Both the position numbers and the translations under genes were made by a program. A stretch of DNA of 64,000 nt from Euglena gracilis (lineage: Eukaryota > Euglenida > Euglenophyceae > Euglenales): contig CP154956.1 of the NCBI GenBank assembly GCA_039621445.1, positions 47,721,291 to 47,785,290 of the forward strand, given 5' to 3'. Of the stretch, positions 11,239 through 20,203 are shown one piece after another. The notes below the pieces were generated by a model. The model was not told the origin of the DNA. It did no database searches and saw only the letters and a program-made list of their open reading frames with translations. Every line of letters begins with the position of its first letter. The stretch's first letter is position 1.

Positions 11239-14200
11239 TGGTAAGCAGAGGTTTTTCCTCCAGCCTTCAGTCGGAAATTTTGGGTTGGAAATCCCTGCTC
11301 AGAATGTTTTCTTTGATGATCAGCCATTGGCCCAATCTCAGATGGCAAATCTGACGATTGGAGTTTCGGGGAACAGGGAGTTGGGACCCGAAACCAGTTT
11401 GGCTGAACTCAGAACCCCCACAAATATGGGACAGATGTTGGAATTTCAGGGTGGGGATGGCCAGGTTGTCATTTCCAACCAACCGTGTTTTCCAGAGCCT
11501 TTTTCAGGGGTTTTGCCTTTGCAAAATATGGGGTACGGTTTTGTGCTGCCTGAGTTGCAACCTCTCCCAGATTTTTCATGGGTACAAAATTTAGGGAATC
11601 TGCCATCATTACCCGCTTTTGCATTGCCTTTGCCTCCAGCTCAACCAGTTTCTTCAACACCAGCCCAAGAGCCGGTGGCACTTTTGCAGTTTTCCCAACC
11701 ATCCCAGGTAGATGGGCTGGCGAAGGAAACGGGAAGTGCCTCGGCAGGGCAGGGGGGTGATAACCCCAGCCCAGTTTTCTTTGAAAAGCAAGCACAGGTC
11801 AATGTGCTGGGCTTAAACGATAATAATAACTGGGACAGCAGCGAACGGGTCAGAGCAGAAGTCGAGCAGGCAGAGGAAAACCCGAAGGACCAGCCCAGCT
11901 CTACTTCTGCTCGACGACCCCGAACACCGGCTTCATCACCAGGCAGTGATGAAGTTCAGCAAAAACGGCTGCACCGTGAGGTTGATCACGGTCAGCCAGC
12001 AGCTGCTGCAGCCCCCCAGCCTCCTCATATTTTCATCGAGGGGGGTGAGGAGGAGGTCCAACCCCCAGCCTATGAAAGTTCTGAAGCCACCCCCAGGGGG
12101 GATTCACAAAATCAGGGATTTGAAGACCCCTGGGGGCAATTTTTACAAAGTAACAGAGACCTCCAGTGGACTGTGCAGCACCTGACTTTTCGGGTTTTGG
12201 CTTTGGAAAAAGCCAACGAAGAGTGGGTTCTGCAGCAGCAGCAGCAACAACCCCCCGCTGTCGACATCCACCTGGTGGAGCACATGGCTGCACGAATCGA
12301 AGAAACGGCCAGGGCTGACTGCCTCCATATTTTTGAACTTTTTGAGAAAAAATGTGAGGCCCAGGTGCAAATTTCTGTGCAAAAAATTGACGCACAGGCA
12401 CTTGAACTTTTTGTCGGGCAGGAAAAAAGTTTTGAGGAAAAACTGGCCCAGCATTTTTCTTCGAGCCGTGATCAGTTTTTGGCCCTGAGGCAGGAATTTT
12501 TACGAATTTTGGACAGCCTGCCACAGGAAATTTTTAAGCAGGTGCAAAATCAGGTGGCTGCCTTACCGATTAAGGATCTCGCGCTTGAAAATTTTCAGCG
12601 GTTTGCTGAGAATTTTAAAGCCGCCCAGCCAGCTCAGGGAGGGGAGGCAGAAACTCTCCAGGAGCTGGCCGTTGTCGCTGCCAAGATCATTGAAGTTCAG
12701 GCTGACCTGGTATCGCTGCGTAGTACGGTACAGGGCCAGGCTCAGCAGCTCCAGCAGTTCGCTGATTATGTTCGCCAGCTGGGTGAACAAAATTCAGCGA
12801 TGAATACAGCCCTCCATGGTTTTGGTGGGGGTATTCAAAAACTTCACCAGAATATTTCAGATGAAGTAGGGAAACGACACTCAGAAATACAAAAACTGCT
12901 GACGGATTGTCAGCAGAATTTTCAGAGTGTTTATCAGCAGATTTTTTCCCAGGAGAAAAAATTTGGTGGGCTGGTGGAGGAATTAAGGCAGGGACTTGCA
13001 AAAGTTGGGGGGAACACTTTCGAGTTGCAGAAAGTGTTGCAGGATTTACAAAAAAATGGACCCGTACACCCAACTGCAGAACCGAGAGGAGTTTTGCAAA
13101 AAATTTCTGACATGTGGTGGCTGCGGCAGGGCAGCCAGCAACCCCTGCACCCAGTTGGGCTGCCACAGCCTGGGCAGCAGCTGGCCCAGCAGCCTGGCCA
13201 GCCAGCAGGCCAGCCGCAGCCTGCTCACGGGCTGCCAAGGGGGCTGGGCCTGCCGTCGGCTGGACAGCAGCAGCCCCTGGGGCAGCCACAGTCCAGCTCA
13301 CTGGCCAGCACGGTGCCCAGTGCTGACCCAGCTTTTTCAGATCTGAATGTTTTGCAAAATAAATCTGCAGGTTCAAACATTTCCCCTCCCTTAGTTATTG
13401 AGGGGGGATTTGTTTTGGAGGACACACAAGATACGGCAGTGGTTTCTTCTGTGTCATTGTGTGTCCCTCCACATATTTCTGCAGCCCCTGCTTTCTCGAT
13501 TAGGCCTATCGGGACAGGGGGGGCTGCAGCCAACCCAGGACACGGGTTGGGTTTTCCTTTTATCGGTGACCCAGTAGCTTTTGAAATTTTGCAGGGAGGT
13601 GCTAAGCCCTATTTTGATGAATCGGGCAGCATTTCCTGGCAAGATTTTGAAGTAGATTGGAATCTTTACTGGGATAGGTTGACATCAGGCAAACCGTATT
13701 CTGATTTGCAAAAGCTGCAGGTTTTTGAGGCATGTTTAGGACCCAGATTAAGGGAGGAAATCAGGCTCTATCGGTTGAATGGAGCTAAATTAAGTTACCC
13801 CACCATATTAGCCCAATTCCAGAACCGTTATGCCTCGAGTAAGGGGCTGACGGCTCGGAAAATATGGCAGGAGGTAACTATGGTTAACGAAGGGAAAATA
13901 ACCCGGGCTGATCTGCAAGAATTTTGGATTAAATTTTGCAGTGCCTGGCACCATGTTAAGGATGCCACAGCCGGGGAGGCTCGGCGATTATTTTTGGAAA
14001 GAATTCCTCCTTTTTTAAGCAAGTTTTGCATAGAAGAGGAGGATAACCGAGCCCGTAAACAACCCATTGTCAGGCTCACAGGGATACCAAATCCCACGGT
14101 GGATGGGATTAAAAGGAGTGTGAGCCAGATCACTGGGGGGATTGATCCACGGAAGGTGGTTATCAAAAACCCTGGTGCCATTTGCCTTATTTATTTCAGT

Positions 14201-14929
14201 TCTTCGGAGGAGGCACTGAAATTAACAGCCGTAAATGGAAGGAAATTGCAGGGAATGGAAAATTTCCTCAACGCCGAATTGGTGGAACAACTAATGACCG
14301 TTGAGGAAATGTTTGCTTTTGCCGAGGGCAGGTTGGCTCTTCGGGAAAAGCAGGATTTGGCTTTGAATCAGCACCATTTTCCCAGATTATTCAGCAAATC
14401 GACAACAAAAGGCTCAGGGAAAATACAGGTGTTGGAAAAAGGCCAGACCCCCCCGGTGTCCCCAACATCCGTTTCAGCACCAGCAGCTGGGGGGCAGGGT
14501 CACACCTCAAAATCTGCCCCACAGCCAGCTGCGAAAGGGGATAAGGGGCCAGCTCAGCCAGCCCCACGGGGCAGGTCCCCTTCTTCATCTTCGCGGCCAG
14601 GTGCAGCTTCATGGTCGCGGACCCAAAGTCCAACTCCCCCAGCCCGGCAAGGCAAAGGGGGGCAGACCTGGACCCCGCAGGCATCGGGTCGGGGCAGGTC
14701 GCCATATCCGTGCTTCAACTGTGGGGAGTGTGGACATTATTTTTATGAGTGTGAAAAACCGCTGAGTGAGGCCCTTGCTAAATCTAAGGAATTTTGGCAA
14801 AATAATGGAAAAGGCAAGGGGCAGCCCAAGGGTAAAGGGCAGCCAGCCTCTCAGCGAAATTCCTCAGGCAAGGGGGGTGCATGGTCAAAGGGGGGTGGGC
14901 CCACCTCTTCTCCCCCTGGGGCCCAATAG
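10766..14929 (+). CDS. gag: Gag polyprotein, very long
   Basis: The structural polyprotein of the inner element, 1,387 residues from ATG 10766 to a UAG at 14927-14929. The frame is open further upstream (to 10712) but has no earlier ATG. Residues 1-157 lie in the LTR. A Pro/Gly-rich N-terminal third is followed by a long Gln/Leu-rich region (about 400-820) with coiled-coil character and a Gln tract. A capsid-like segment starts near residue 934 (SISWQDFEVDWNLYWDRL, LRLNGAKLSYPTILAQFQNRY type text). An RRM-like segment spans about 1097-1168. A Ser/Pro/Gln-rich linker leads to a CCHC zinc knuckle at 1316-1329 (C-x2-C-x4-H-x4-C). Gag of Ty3/gypsy elements is usually 300-600 residues, so this one is exceptional. 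Confidence 0.9.
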   Translation: MEDQQNNQSFEEGEVCLPPTSSVGKGAGGWDSSTQATTGQISPQNPLFGPETVRNDTQGGVLALTGSTEQGGVETPKTPPLEIPVTPPSGVGEGPLGSFSLEMMAQFRPQGGAEWEKISDTSRLEEPKNDPTPETGPGRGFPLHPSAAGGHGSTGVKHGKQRFFLQPSVGNFGLEIPAQNVFFDDQPLAQSQMANLTIGVSGNRELGPETSLAELRTPTNMGQMLEFQGGDGQVVISNQPCFPEPFSGVLPLQNMGYGFVLPELQPLPDFSWVQNLGNLPSLPAFALPLPPAQPVSSTPAQEPVALLQFSQPSQVDGLAKETGSASAGQGGDNPSPVFFEKQAQVNVLGLNDNNNWDSSERVRAEVEQAEENPKDQPSSTSARRPRTPASSPGSDEVQQKRLHREVDHGQPAAAAAPQPPHIFIEGGEEEVQPPAYESSEATPRGDSQNQGFEDPWGQFLQSNRDLQWTVQHLTFRVLALEKANEEWVLQQQQQQPPAVDIHLVEHMAARIEETARADCLHIFELFEKKCEAQVQISVQKIDAQALELFVGQEKSFEEKLAQHFSSSRDQFLALRQEFLRILDSLPQEIFKQVQNQVAALPIKDLALENFQRFAENFKAAQPAQGGEAETLQELAVVAAKIIEVQADLVSLRSTVQGQAQQLQQFADYVRQLGEQNSAMNTALHGFGGGIQKLHQNISDEVGKRHSEIQKLLTDCQQNFQSVYQQIFSQEKKFGGLVEELRQGLAKVGGNTFELQKVLQDLQKNGPVHPTAEPRGVLQKISDMWWLRQGSQQPLHPVGLPQPGQQLAQQPGQPAGQPQPAHGLPRGLGLPSAGQQQPLGQPQSSSLASTVPSADPAFSDLNVLQNKSAGSNISPPLVIEGGFVLEDTQDTAVVSSVSLCVPPHISAAPAFSIRPIGTGGAAANPGHGLGFPFIGDPVAFEILQGGAKPYFDESGSISWQDFEVDWNLYWDRLTSGKPYSDLQKLQVFEACLGPRLREEIRLYRLNGAKLSYPTILAQFQNRYASSKGLTARKIWQEVTMVNEGKITRADLQEFWIKFCSAWHHVKDATAGEARRLFLERIPPFLSKFCIEEEDNRARKQPIVRLTGIPNPTVDGIKRSVSQITGGIDPRKVVIKNPGAICLIYFSSSEEALKLTAVNGRKLQGMENFLNAELVEQLMTVEEMFAFAEGRLALREKQDLALNQHHFPRLFSKSTTKGSGKIQVLEKGQTPPVSPTSVSAPAAGGQGHTSKSAPQPAAKGDKGPAQPAPRGRSPSSSSRPGAASWSRTQSPTPPARQGKGGQTWTPQASGRGRSPYPCFNCGECGHYFYECEKPLSEALAKSKEFWQNNGKGKGQPKGKGQPASQRNSSGKGGAWSKGGGPTSSPPGAQ
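11239..11256 (+). other. primer-binding site
   Basis: TGGTAAGCAGAGG starts immediately after the 5' LTR. It resembles the usual initiator-Met complement TGGTATCAGAG but differs around the sixth base, so it may match another tRNA or a diverged initiator. The same bases are in frame inside the gag ORF. Confidence 0.7.
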
Positions 14930-14986
14930 GGGGGCCAGGGGCAGTTTGAGAAGGGGGGGGCTGCCCATGGCCGTGTCTCTCCCCCC
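14927..14986 (+). promoter_or_regulatory. candidate UAG readthrough signal with H-type pseudoknot
   Basis: Gag ends in CAA UAG GGG GGC CAG. The same frame then stays open for 38 codons to the ATG at 15044 and on through protease and RT. Nine bases after the UAG a stem can form between GGGCAG (14939-14944) and CTGCCC (14961-14966). The G8 run inside its loop (14953-14960) can pair with C6 at 14981-14986, giving an H-type pseudoknot. A UAG, a short purine-rich spacer and a pseudoknot is the arrangement known for gammaretroviral gag-pol readthrough. Readthrough here is inferred, not shown. Confidence 0.65.
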
Positions 14987-15043
14987 TGTGAGGAAAACGG
15001 TGTAAATATTTCTGATTCAAAAAACTGGGCTGTACAGGATTTT

Positions 15044-17374
15044 ATGGCTGATTCAGGGTGTGGTGAAAAACATTCTTCGGATCAGCCCCCCAGATTTTTG
15101 AATCGGACCCGATACTCCTGGAGGGAAGGAAAATGTTCAAGGGTTCCCGTTTTGCATTCAAATCTGCCACAGCCCAACCCCCTACCATCAGCTCAGCGAC
15201 CTCAGGCATTAGATTTATTCGCTGGCACAGGTTCGGTGGGGAAGCGGTTGGCAGAACGGGGGTATGAAGTTTTGTCAATTGAAAATGCTCCTTGGACGGA
15301 CTTCCACCCCCACACAGACATTTTGACCTGGGACTACAGGCGATACCCGGTTGGATTTTTTGAGGTTATTGCCGCTAGTCCCCCCTGTAATATTTATTCC
15401 ACGGCTTATAACCCCAGGCCAAGGGATTTCTCCCAGGCGGATGCCCTGGTGGAGAAAGCCCTGGAAATTATAAATTATTTTCAGCCAAAGTTGTGGTGGT
15501 TGGAGAACCCCCGCACTGGACTTTTGCGAAATAGGGAGGTGGTGAAAAACCTGCCCTATATCGACATTGATTATTGTCAGTTTTCGGATTGGGGTTATAA
15601 AAAACCCACACGTTTCTGGTGCTGCCCAGCCATTTCACAACTACGGTCGGTGTTGTGTGATGGCGAATCGTGTCCTAACCTGGTGATGGGGGACAATGGG
15701 CAGTTCCGGCACCGTGAATTGTTGGGGGGCAGAAAAATGAAGTTTACCCCCCGACAAAAAGGAAGGATACCCCCCCTGGTGATTGATTATCTCCTAAGTG
15801 CTGGGGATTTTCAGGGGGACCAGCCCAAAGAAATTTCCCAAAATTCCCAGGATTTTGAGGAATGGGAAATTCCAGACCGTTGTTGTCATTTGGCCAACAC
15901 CTTGAAGGTTAATCAGGTGTTGCCCATTGAAAACGAGCTGCAACTTTTGATGCTATCGCAGACGTATCTCCCTAACGGAGATACCAAGCAGCTCAAAGTT
16001 TTGGTGGACACGGGAGCCCAGGTGAACCTGGTCAAAAGGTCCATCGTCCCAAAACATTTGGCCAGGTCACCGCGAATGCCAATTCGGCTGGTGGCTGCCA
16101 ATGGCCAATGTGTTTTGGGGGGCGACCAGTGTATTAAGTTGGAGTTGGGTTTTCAACGCAGGGGTACGGGGCAGGGGGGCACCCAGGCCTTGTACCTCGA
16201 AGGGGAATTCTACCTCGCGGATATTGAGGTAGATGCTATATTATCATTTCCATGGTTAGCCGAACATGGTTTGGGTGTGTTCCCACACCATAAGGCTTTG
16301 GTTTTTGACAATCCTAATCTGACTTTCTTGTACGGGTGGGATACAAGAAATCAGAAACGGAAATCCCATAAGGGGAAGAAAAAACACAATTCACAAAAAA
16401 GAATTGGGGTTGTGGTTTCTGACTTCGGAGAATCCCCTGAAAACGCACCAACCACGGAGTCCCTTGAAAATGAAAAGGTGTGGTTGGACCTGCAAAAAAT
16501 GAATTTGCATCTGCCCTTGCAGGGCTTTGATATGCAACCAAAATTCCTTGGCAAGAAGGAATTGCATACCATAGCCAGGCATCTCACCGAATCGCCAGCC
16601 GAGGACAAGGCAGTGAATGCCATAATCCAGGCTCGCGACTCGGGTGAGAAGGAGGACCCCAGGGTAGTGGCATTTCGGAACAGAATTTTTCAGGATTTTG
16701 AAGGGGAGGTGTTGGGTACGGAGGTACCCCCTGACCCTCCCGTTCGGGGACCTTATGGGTACGCCCAGATTCCTCTGAAGGAGGGGGCTGTACCCACAAG
16801 GCAAAAACCCTTTGTCTTACATGGTGAAAGATTTGAAGCTCACAAAAAGGTCACACAGGAATGGTGGGACCGGAAATTTGTTGAGCGATTGCCCAAGGGA
16901 ACAGTTTCGGAATGGCTGTCCGTAACATTTGTAGTGCCGAAAAAAGGAGGTGAATGGAGGGGAGTGGTAGACATGCGGGGGCCTAACAGTCAAACTAGGC
17001 GTGTGTCCTACCCCCTTCCCGTAATTGAAGACCTCCTGGTAAAACAAGGTGGAAACATGATGTTTTCCATCTTGGATTTACGGCAGGCTTTCCACCAACA
17101 GCCGTTGGACCCGGAAAGCCGGCCCATCACATGTTGCAGTACCCCCCTCGGTCTTTTTCAGTGGAGGGTTAATGTGATGGGTCTAACAAATGCAAGCCAG
17201 CAATTTCAGCAAATGATGGAGGATCGCCTCTTCCCGGTGGGGGACGTGGCTGATCCTTACATCGATGACATTTTGATTGGAACTCGAGTGGGTCCTGGTG
17301 AGGATTTACTCGCACAGCACATGACAAGGATTTGCGAAGAGTCCTTGAAGTTTTACGAAAAGACAGATTTGTAG
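15044..17374 (+). CDS. pol: Pol part 1: methyltransferase-like domain, protease, reverse transcriptase
   Basis: Same frame as Gag, after the UAG. Residue numbers are from ATG 15044. Residues 50-270 form a C5-cytosine-methyltransferase-like domain: motif I DLFAGTGSVG near 56-65, motif IV ASPPCNIYS with the catalytic-type Cys at 115, and motif VI WWLENPRTG with Glu 154. The aspartic protease has VLVDTGAQ with Asp 322. The RT region starts near 600 and includes VDMRGPN, FSILDLRQAFHQ and the catalytic YIDD at 739-742. The frame is lost near 17325, where one base seems missing, and ends at a TAG at 17372-17374. The true Pol continues in the next frame. Confidence 0.9.
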   Translation: MADSGCGEKHSSDQPPRFLNRTRYSWREGKCSRVPVLHSNLPQPNPLPSAQRPQALDLFAGTGSVGKRLAERGYEVLSIENAPWTDFHPHTDILTWDYRRYPVGFFEVIAASPPCNIYSTAYNPRPRDFSQADALVEKALEIINYFQPKLWWLENPRTGLLRNREVVKNLPYIDIDYCQFSDWGYKKPTRFWCCPAISQLRSVLCDGESCPNLVMGDNGQFRHRELLGGRKMKFTPRQKGRIPPLVIDYLLSAGDFQGDQPKEISQNSQDFEEWEIPDRCCHLANTLKVNQVLPIENELQLLMLSQTYLPNGDTKQLKVLVDTGAQVNLVKRSIVPKHLARSPRMPIRLVAANGQCVLGGDQCIKLELGFQRRGTGQGGTQALYLEGEFYLADIEVDAILSFPWLAEHGLGVFPHHKALVFDNPNLTFLYGWDTRNQKRKSHKGKKKHNSQKRIGVVVSDFGESPENAPTTESLENEKVWLDLQKMNLHLPLQGFDMQPKFLGKKELHTIARHLTESPAEDKAVNAIIQARDSGEKEDPRVVAFRNRIFQDFEGEVLGTEVPPDPPVRGPYGYAQIPLKEGAVPTRQKPFVLHGERFEAHKKVTQEWWDRKFVERLPKGTVSEWLSVTFVVPKKGGEWRGVVDMRGPNSQTRRVSYPLPVIEDLLVKQGGNMMFSILDLRQAFHQQPLDPESRPITCCSTPLGLFQWRVNVMGLTNASQQFQQMMEDRLFPVGDVADPYIDDILIGTRVGPGEDLLAQHMTRICEESLKFYEKTDL
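15194..15860 (+). other. C5-cytosine methyltransferase-like domain inside Pol
   Basis: This covers the methyltransferase-like segment alone. The SAM-binding motif DLFAGTG, the PPC catalytic loop, the ENP box and the QFSDWGYKKPTRFW segment (equivalent to motif VIII) are present in order and at family-like spacing. The domain is short, about 220 residues, with little room for a separate target-recognition domain. It resembles the compact enzymes of phages and algal viruses more than host maintenance methyltransferases. Capture of such enzymes by retrotransposons has been reported in other algae and protists. Confidence 0.85.
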
Positions 17375-17685
17375 CCGACAAAAGAAAATGCCGTCTTTTC
17401 GTAAAAGAAGTTGAGTTTTGTGGCCATGTTCTGGGTGGTGGGGTGAGAAAACCATCCCCTGGAAAGCTAATGGCCATTGAAAAATGGGAGCTACCCCAAA
17501 CAATCACGGGTCTACGTGCCTTTTTGGGGTTCACAAATTATTACAGCTCCTATGTGAAGGATTACGCCCACATTGTCGCTTGCCTTCAAGATAAGCTCAA
17601 AGTTTCTCGAGTGGACGGCAAGAAGGGTTCCAAGAAAAGGATTTCTTGGGAACCATCCGACATTGAGGCATTTGAAAAAAATTAA
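17326..17685 (+). CDS. pol: Pol part 2: RT thumb and connection, shifted frame
   Basis: This continues reverse transcriptase in another frame from about 17326: DLRRVLEVLRKDRF, EFCGHVLGGG and AFLGFTNYYSSYV, the standard Ty3/gypsy connection. It ends at AFEKN and a stop. The A7 run at 17675-17681 appears to hold one extra base, because dropping one A restores AFEKIKSLL and the original frame. Both shifts are single bases and cancel each other. They are either recent mutations or assembly errors in homopolymer-like sequence. Confidence 0.85.
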   Translation, partial: KDLRRVLEVLRKDRFVADKRKCRLFVKEVEFCGHVLGGGVRKPSPGKLMAIEKWELPQTITGLRAFLGFTNYYSSYVKDYAHIVACLQDKLKVSRVDGKKGSKKRISWEPSDIEAFEKN

Positions 17686-20203
17686 ATCACTGTTGTGCAG
17701 TGAATTAATTTTGCAACACGTTAAGCCAGACAAACCATTTGTTTTAAGAGTGGATGCCAGCCAGTATGCGGTTGGTGCCACCCTTGAACAATTGGTTGGG
17801 GAGGATAGGGCTCCTACTCCAGAAGACGTACGGGCCAAGCGTACTGTGCCTGTCGCCTTCATGAGTAGGAAGCTAACGGGCAGCCAAAGAAACTGGGTAC
17901 CTAGGGAACAGGAGACTTATGCCATAATCCTAGCCTTACAAAAGTGGGAATCATGGATTGGGCTGCAGCCCGTCCTGGTTCTCACGGACCACAAGGCTCT
18001 AGAATCTTGGGCTAGAGAGGTTCTAGATACACCAAGTGGTCCCATTGGGAGAAGGGCTAGGTGGCATCAGATTTTATCAAAATTTGATCTGTCGGTTGGG
18101 TATATCCCGGGGCGGGAGAATACCATAGCCGATTTGTTGTCAAGATGGGCTTACCCGGCCTCCCAAGCCTTGAAGGACATTTCAAGGCATGGGTCAGCCC
18201 TTGACACCGAGGAAATGAGGGAAATCATTCAAACAGAAAAAATGGAGGAAGCCGAATGTATGTGGCTACGGTTGGTGGACCAACCAACCACAGCCAACAC
18301 ATACATTCGTGGAGTCACCACACGGGGTGGTGCTACCACGGGGTCCGGGGACGCGGGTGGACGGTGCACACGACCGGGGGATAGGAAGTCAGAACCACTT
18401 GGAGGAACAAAACCCCAGGGTTTGGGTTCAACCTCCACCCCCAAGGGAGAAAAAGGAAAACATGTTTCATTCTCAACTCGGGTTGACGAGTTTGGGAATG
18501 AGACAAGTCTTGTGGAGGAGGTCCAAGAGCCAAGGGGGGAGCATTTTCCATTGACACCCACTTCTATACCAGCTTCGCCAACAATGCCAACCCCTGAACC
18601 TGCTGCCGCGGCTACCACTGAGGTACCTGGGGCAGACCGAGAATCACCTGTGTTGTCTTCAGGTGGTTTGAGTGGTGAGGGGGGGGAAGCCACTTCTACA
18701 ACCGATTCCTCACCCATCCCCCCTGGTTCTGTGTGGGATTTATCGTGGAAGGAGGAATATTTAAAATGTCCCCGTTGGTCACCAATTTTTCAGGCTACCC
18801 AGGATTCAAAGGTGCCGTGGCCTGAAAATGTCAAGGTTTTTGGTGACAAAATGTTTTTCGAGGAGAGGCTTTGTGTGCCCAAATCTCTCCAAGAAAAACT
18901 CATTCGGGATCACCACTCATACCAAGGGCATGTGGGATTCCCAAGGCTGTGGGAATGCATGTCCCTTAGGTATGATTGGGCTGATTCCTCACTCGCTCGA
19001 GATTTTGCTAAAGGAGTCATGGGCCTTTGTGGGACTTGCCAAGCGTGCCGAAGGCCGGCGAGTCTTAAGGGTTTAGTGGAATCTACACCCATACCCCCAG
19101 CCGTAATGTATTCGGTGGCCCTTGACATGTTTAGCATGCCTCTCGTGGAGTGGGAAGGGAATTCTTACGACTCCATGCTTGTGTGTGTGGATCGTCACTC
19201 CGGTTGGATAGTGGCGATCCCCCACCTAGCAAAAGGATTTACGGGAGCCAAGGCAGCCAAGCAAATGCTGTTGCATGCTTGGAGACCTTTTGGCGTCCCT
19301 TCCATTATTACTTCCGATCTAGGCTCACACTTTGTCGCCGGTTGGTGGCAGACAATGTGTGCCTTGATGGGAATTAGGCAAGCCTACTCCCAGGCCTACC
19401 ATCACCAGGCGAATGGTAGGGCGGAGAGGGCTGGCCAACAAATAATGGAACGGCTTAAGAAAATTCAGGTTGAGGACAAGTTGAATTGGGTCGAAGCACT
19501 CCCCCTATCACTAGACCGTATCCATGATACGCCGGGGGAGAGTGGCCTAAGCCCATTTCAAATCTTGTTCGGTCGACACCGTTCATTGGGTGGTTTACCT
19601 TATGAACCGTTAAGGGATTGTGAAGATGCCAGATCATTTTTCTCTCGGCAAAGAGAAATTGATTTGGTAGTGGCTGGCAAAATGAATAATTTGCATGCCA
19701 AACAATGTGCTCGGGCCAACCGTGGTTTAGACGGTTGGGAGCCATTGGAGGTGGGGAATCTGGTGTGGTACCTGAGACCCCCCGATAGTGGCACAAAATT
19801 GGATTCCCGTTGGTTGGGCCCTTGCAAGGTTACCGCGAGGGAGGGAATTCACTCCTACCTAATTGAGGTTAAACCGGGCTATATTATGAAGGCCCATCGG
19901 AAGGCTTTGAAACTGTATGTGGAGGATCCCACATCTGATAAGCCTATCCCCCTATTTTTCCACCGGCGGACGGTACCTGAGGCGGAAGGTGCCCCAGATA
20001 CCTGGTTAGTGGATAAAATCCTAAACCACAAGTTCGTTAAGGGAAAAATGTTTTTCTTAACGAAGTGGCAAGGGTTTGAGGAGGCGAATTGGGAACCGGT
20101 GGAACATTTTTTCCAGGAGTACAATAGCGACGTAATAGCGTATTGCCTGGGAAAAGGGTTGCCGTTAGATGTCTCTAAGGATTTAAAGGCAACGGCAACC
20201 TGA
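17682..20203 (+). CDS. pol: Pol part 3: RNase H, integrase, chromodomain
   Basis: RNase H carries its acidic residues in FVLRVDAS, REQETYAI, VLTDHKAL and IADLLSRW. A Pro/Thr/Ser-rich linker follows (about 18230-18730). Integrase has an HHCC zinc finger (HHSYQGH and CGTCQAC) and a DDE core: Asp in ALDMFSMP, Asp in IITSDLGSHF and Glu in QANGRAERA. A GPY/F-like module (DSRWLGPCKV) is followed by a C-terminal chromodomain (WLVDKILNHK, FLTKWQGFEEANWEPVEHF). Such chromodomains steer integration to marked chromatin. The stop is TGA at 20201-20203. All catalytic residues are intact. Confidence 0.92.

Noticed and set aside
15194-15860. Methyltransferase as a host gene interrupted by the transposon
   Set aside because: It lies in one unbroken frame with protease and RT, between LTRs that look identical, so it belongs to the element.
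17310-17685. Programmed frameshifts in pol
   Set aside because: The two changes are compensating single bases inside conserved RT and connection text, with no slippery site plus structure. Mutation or assembly error is simpler.
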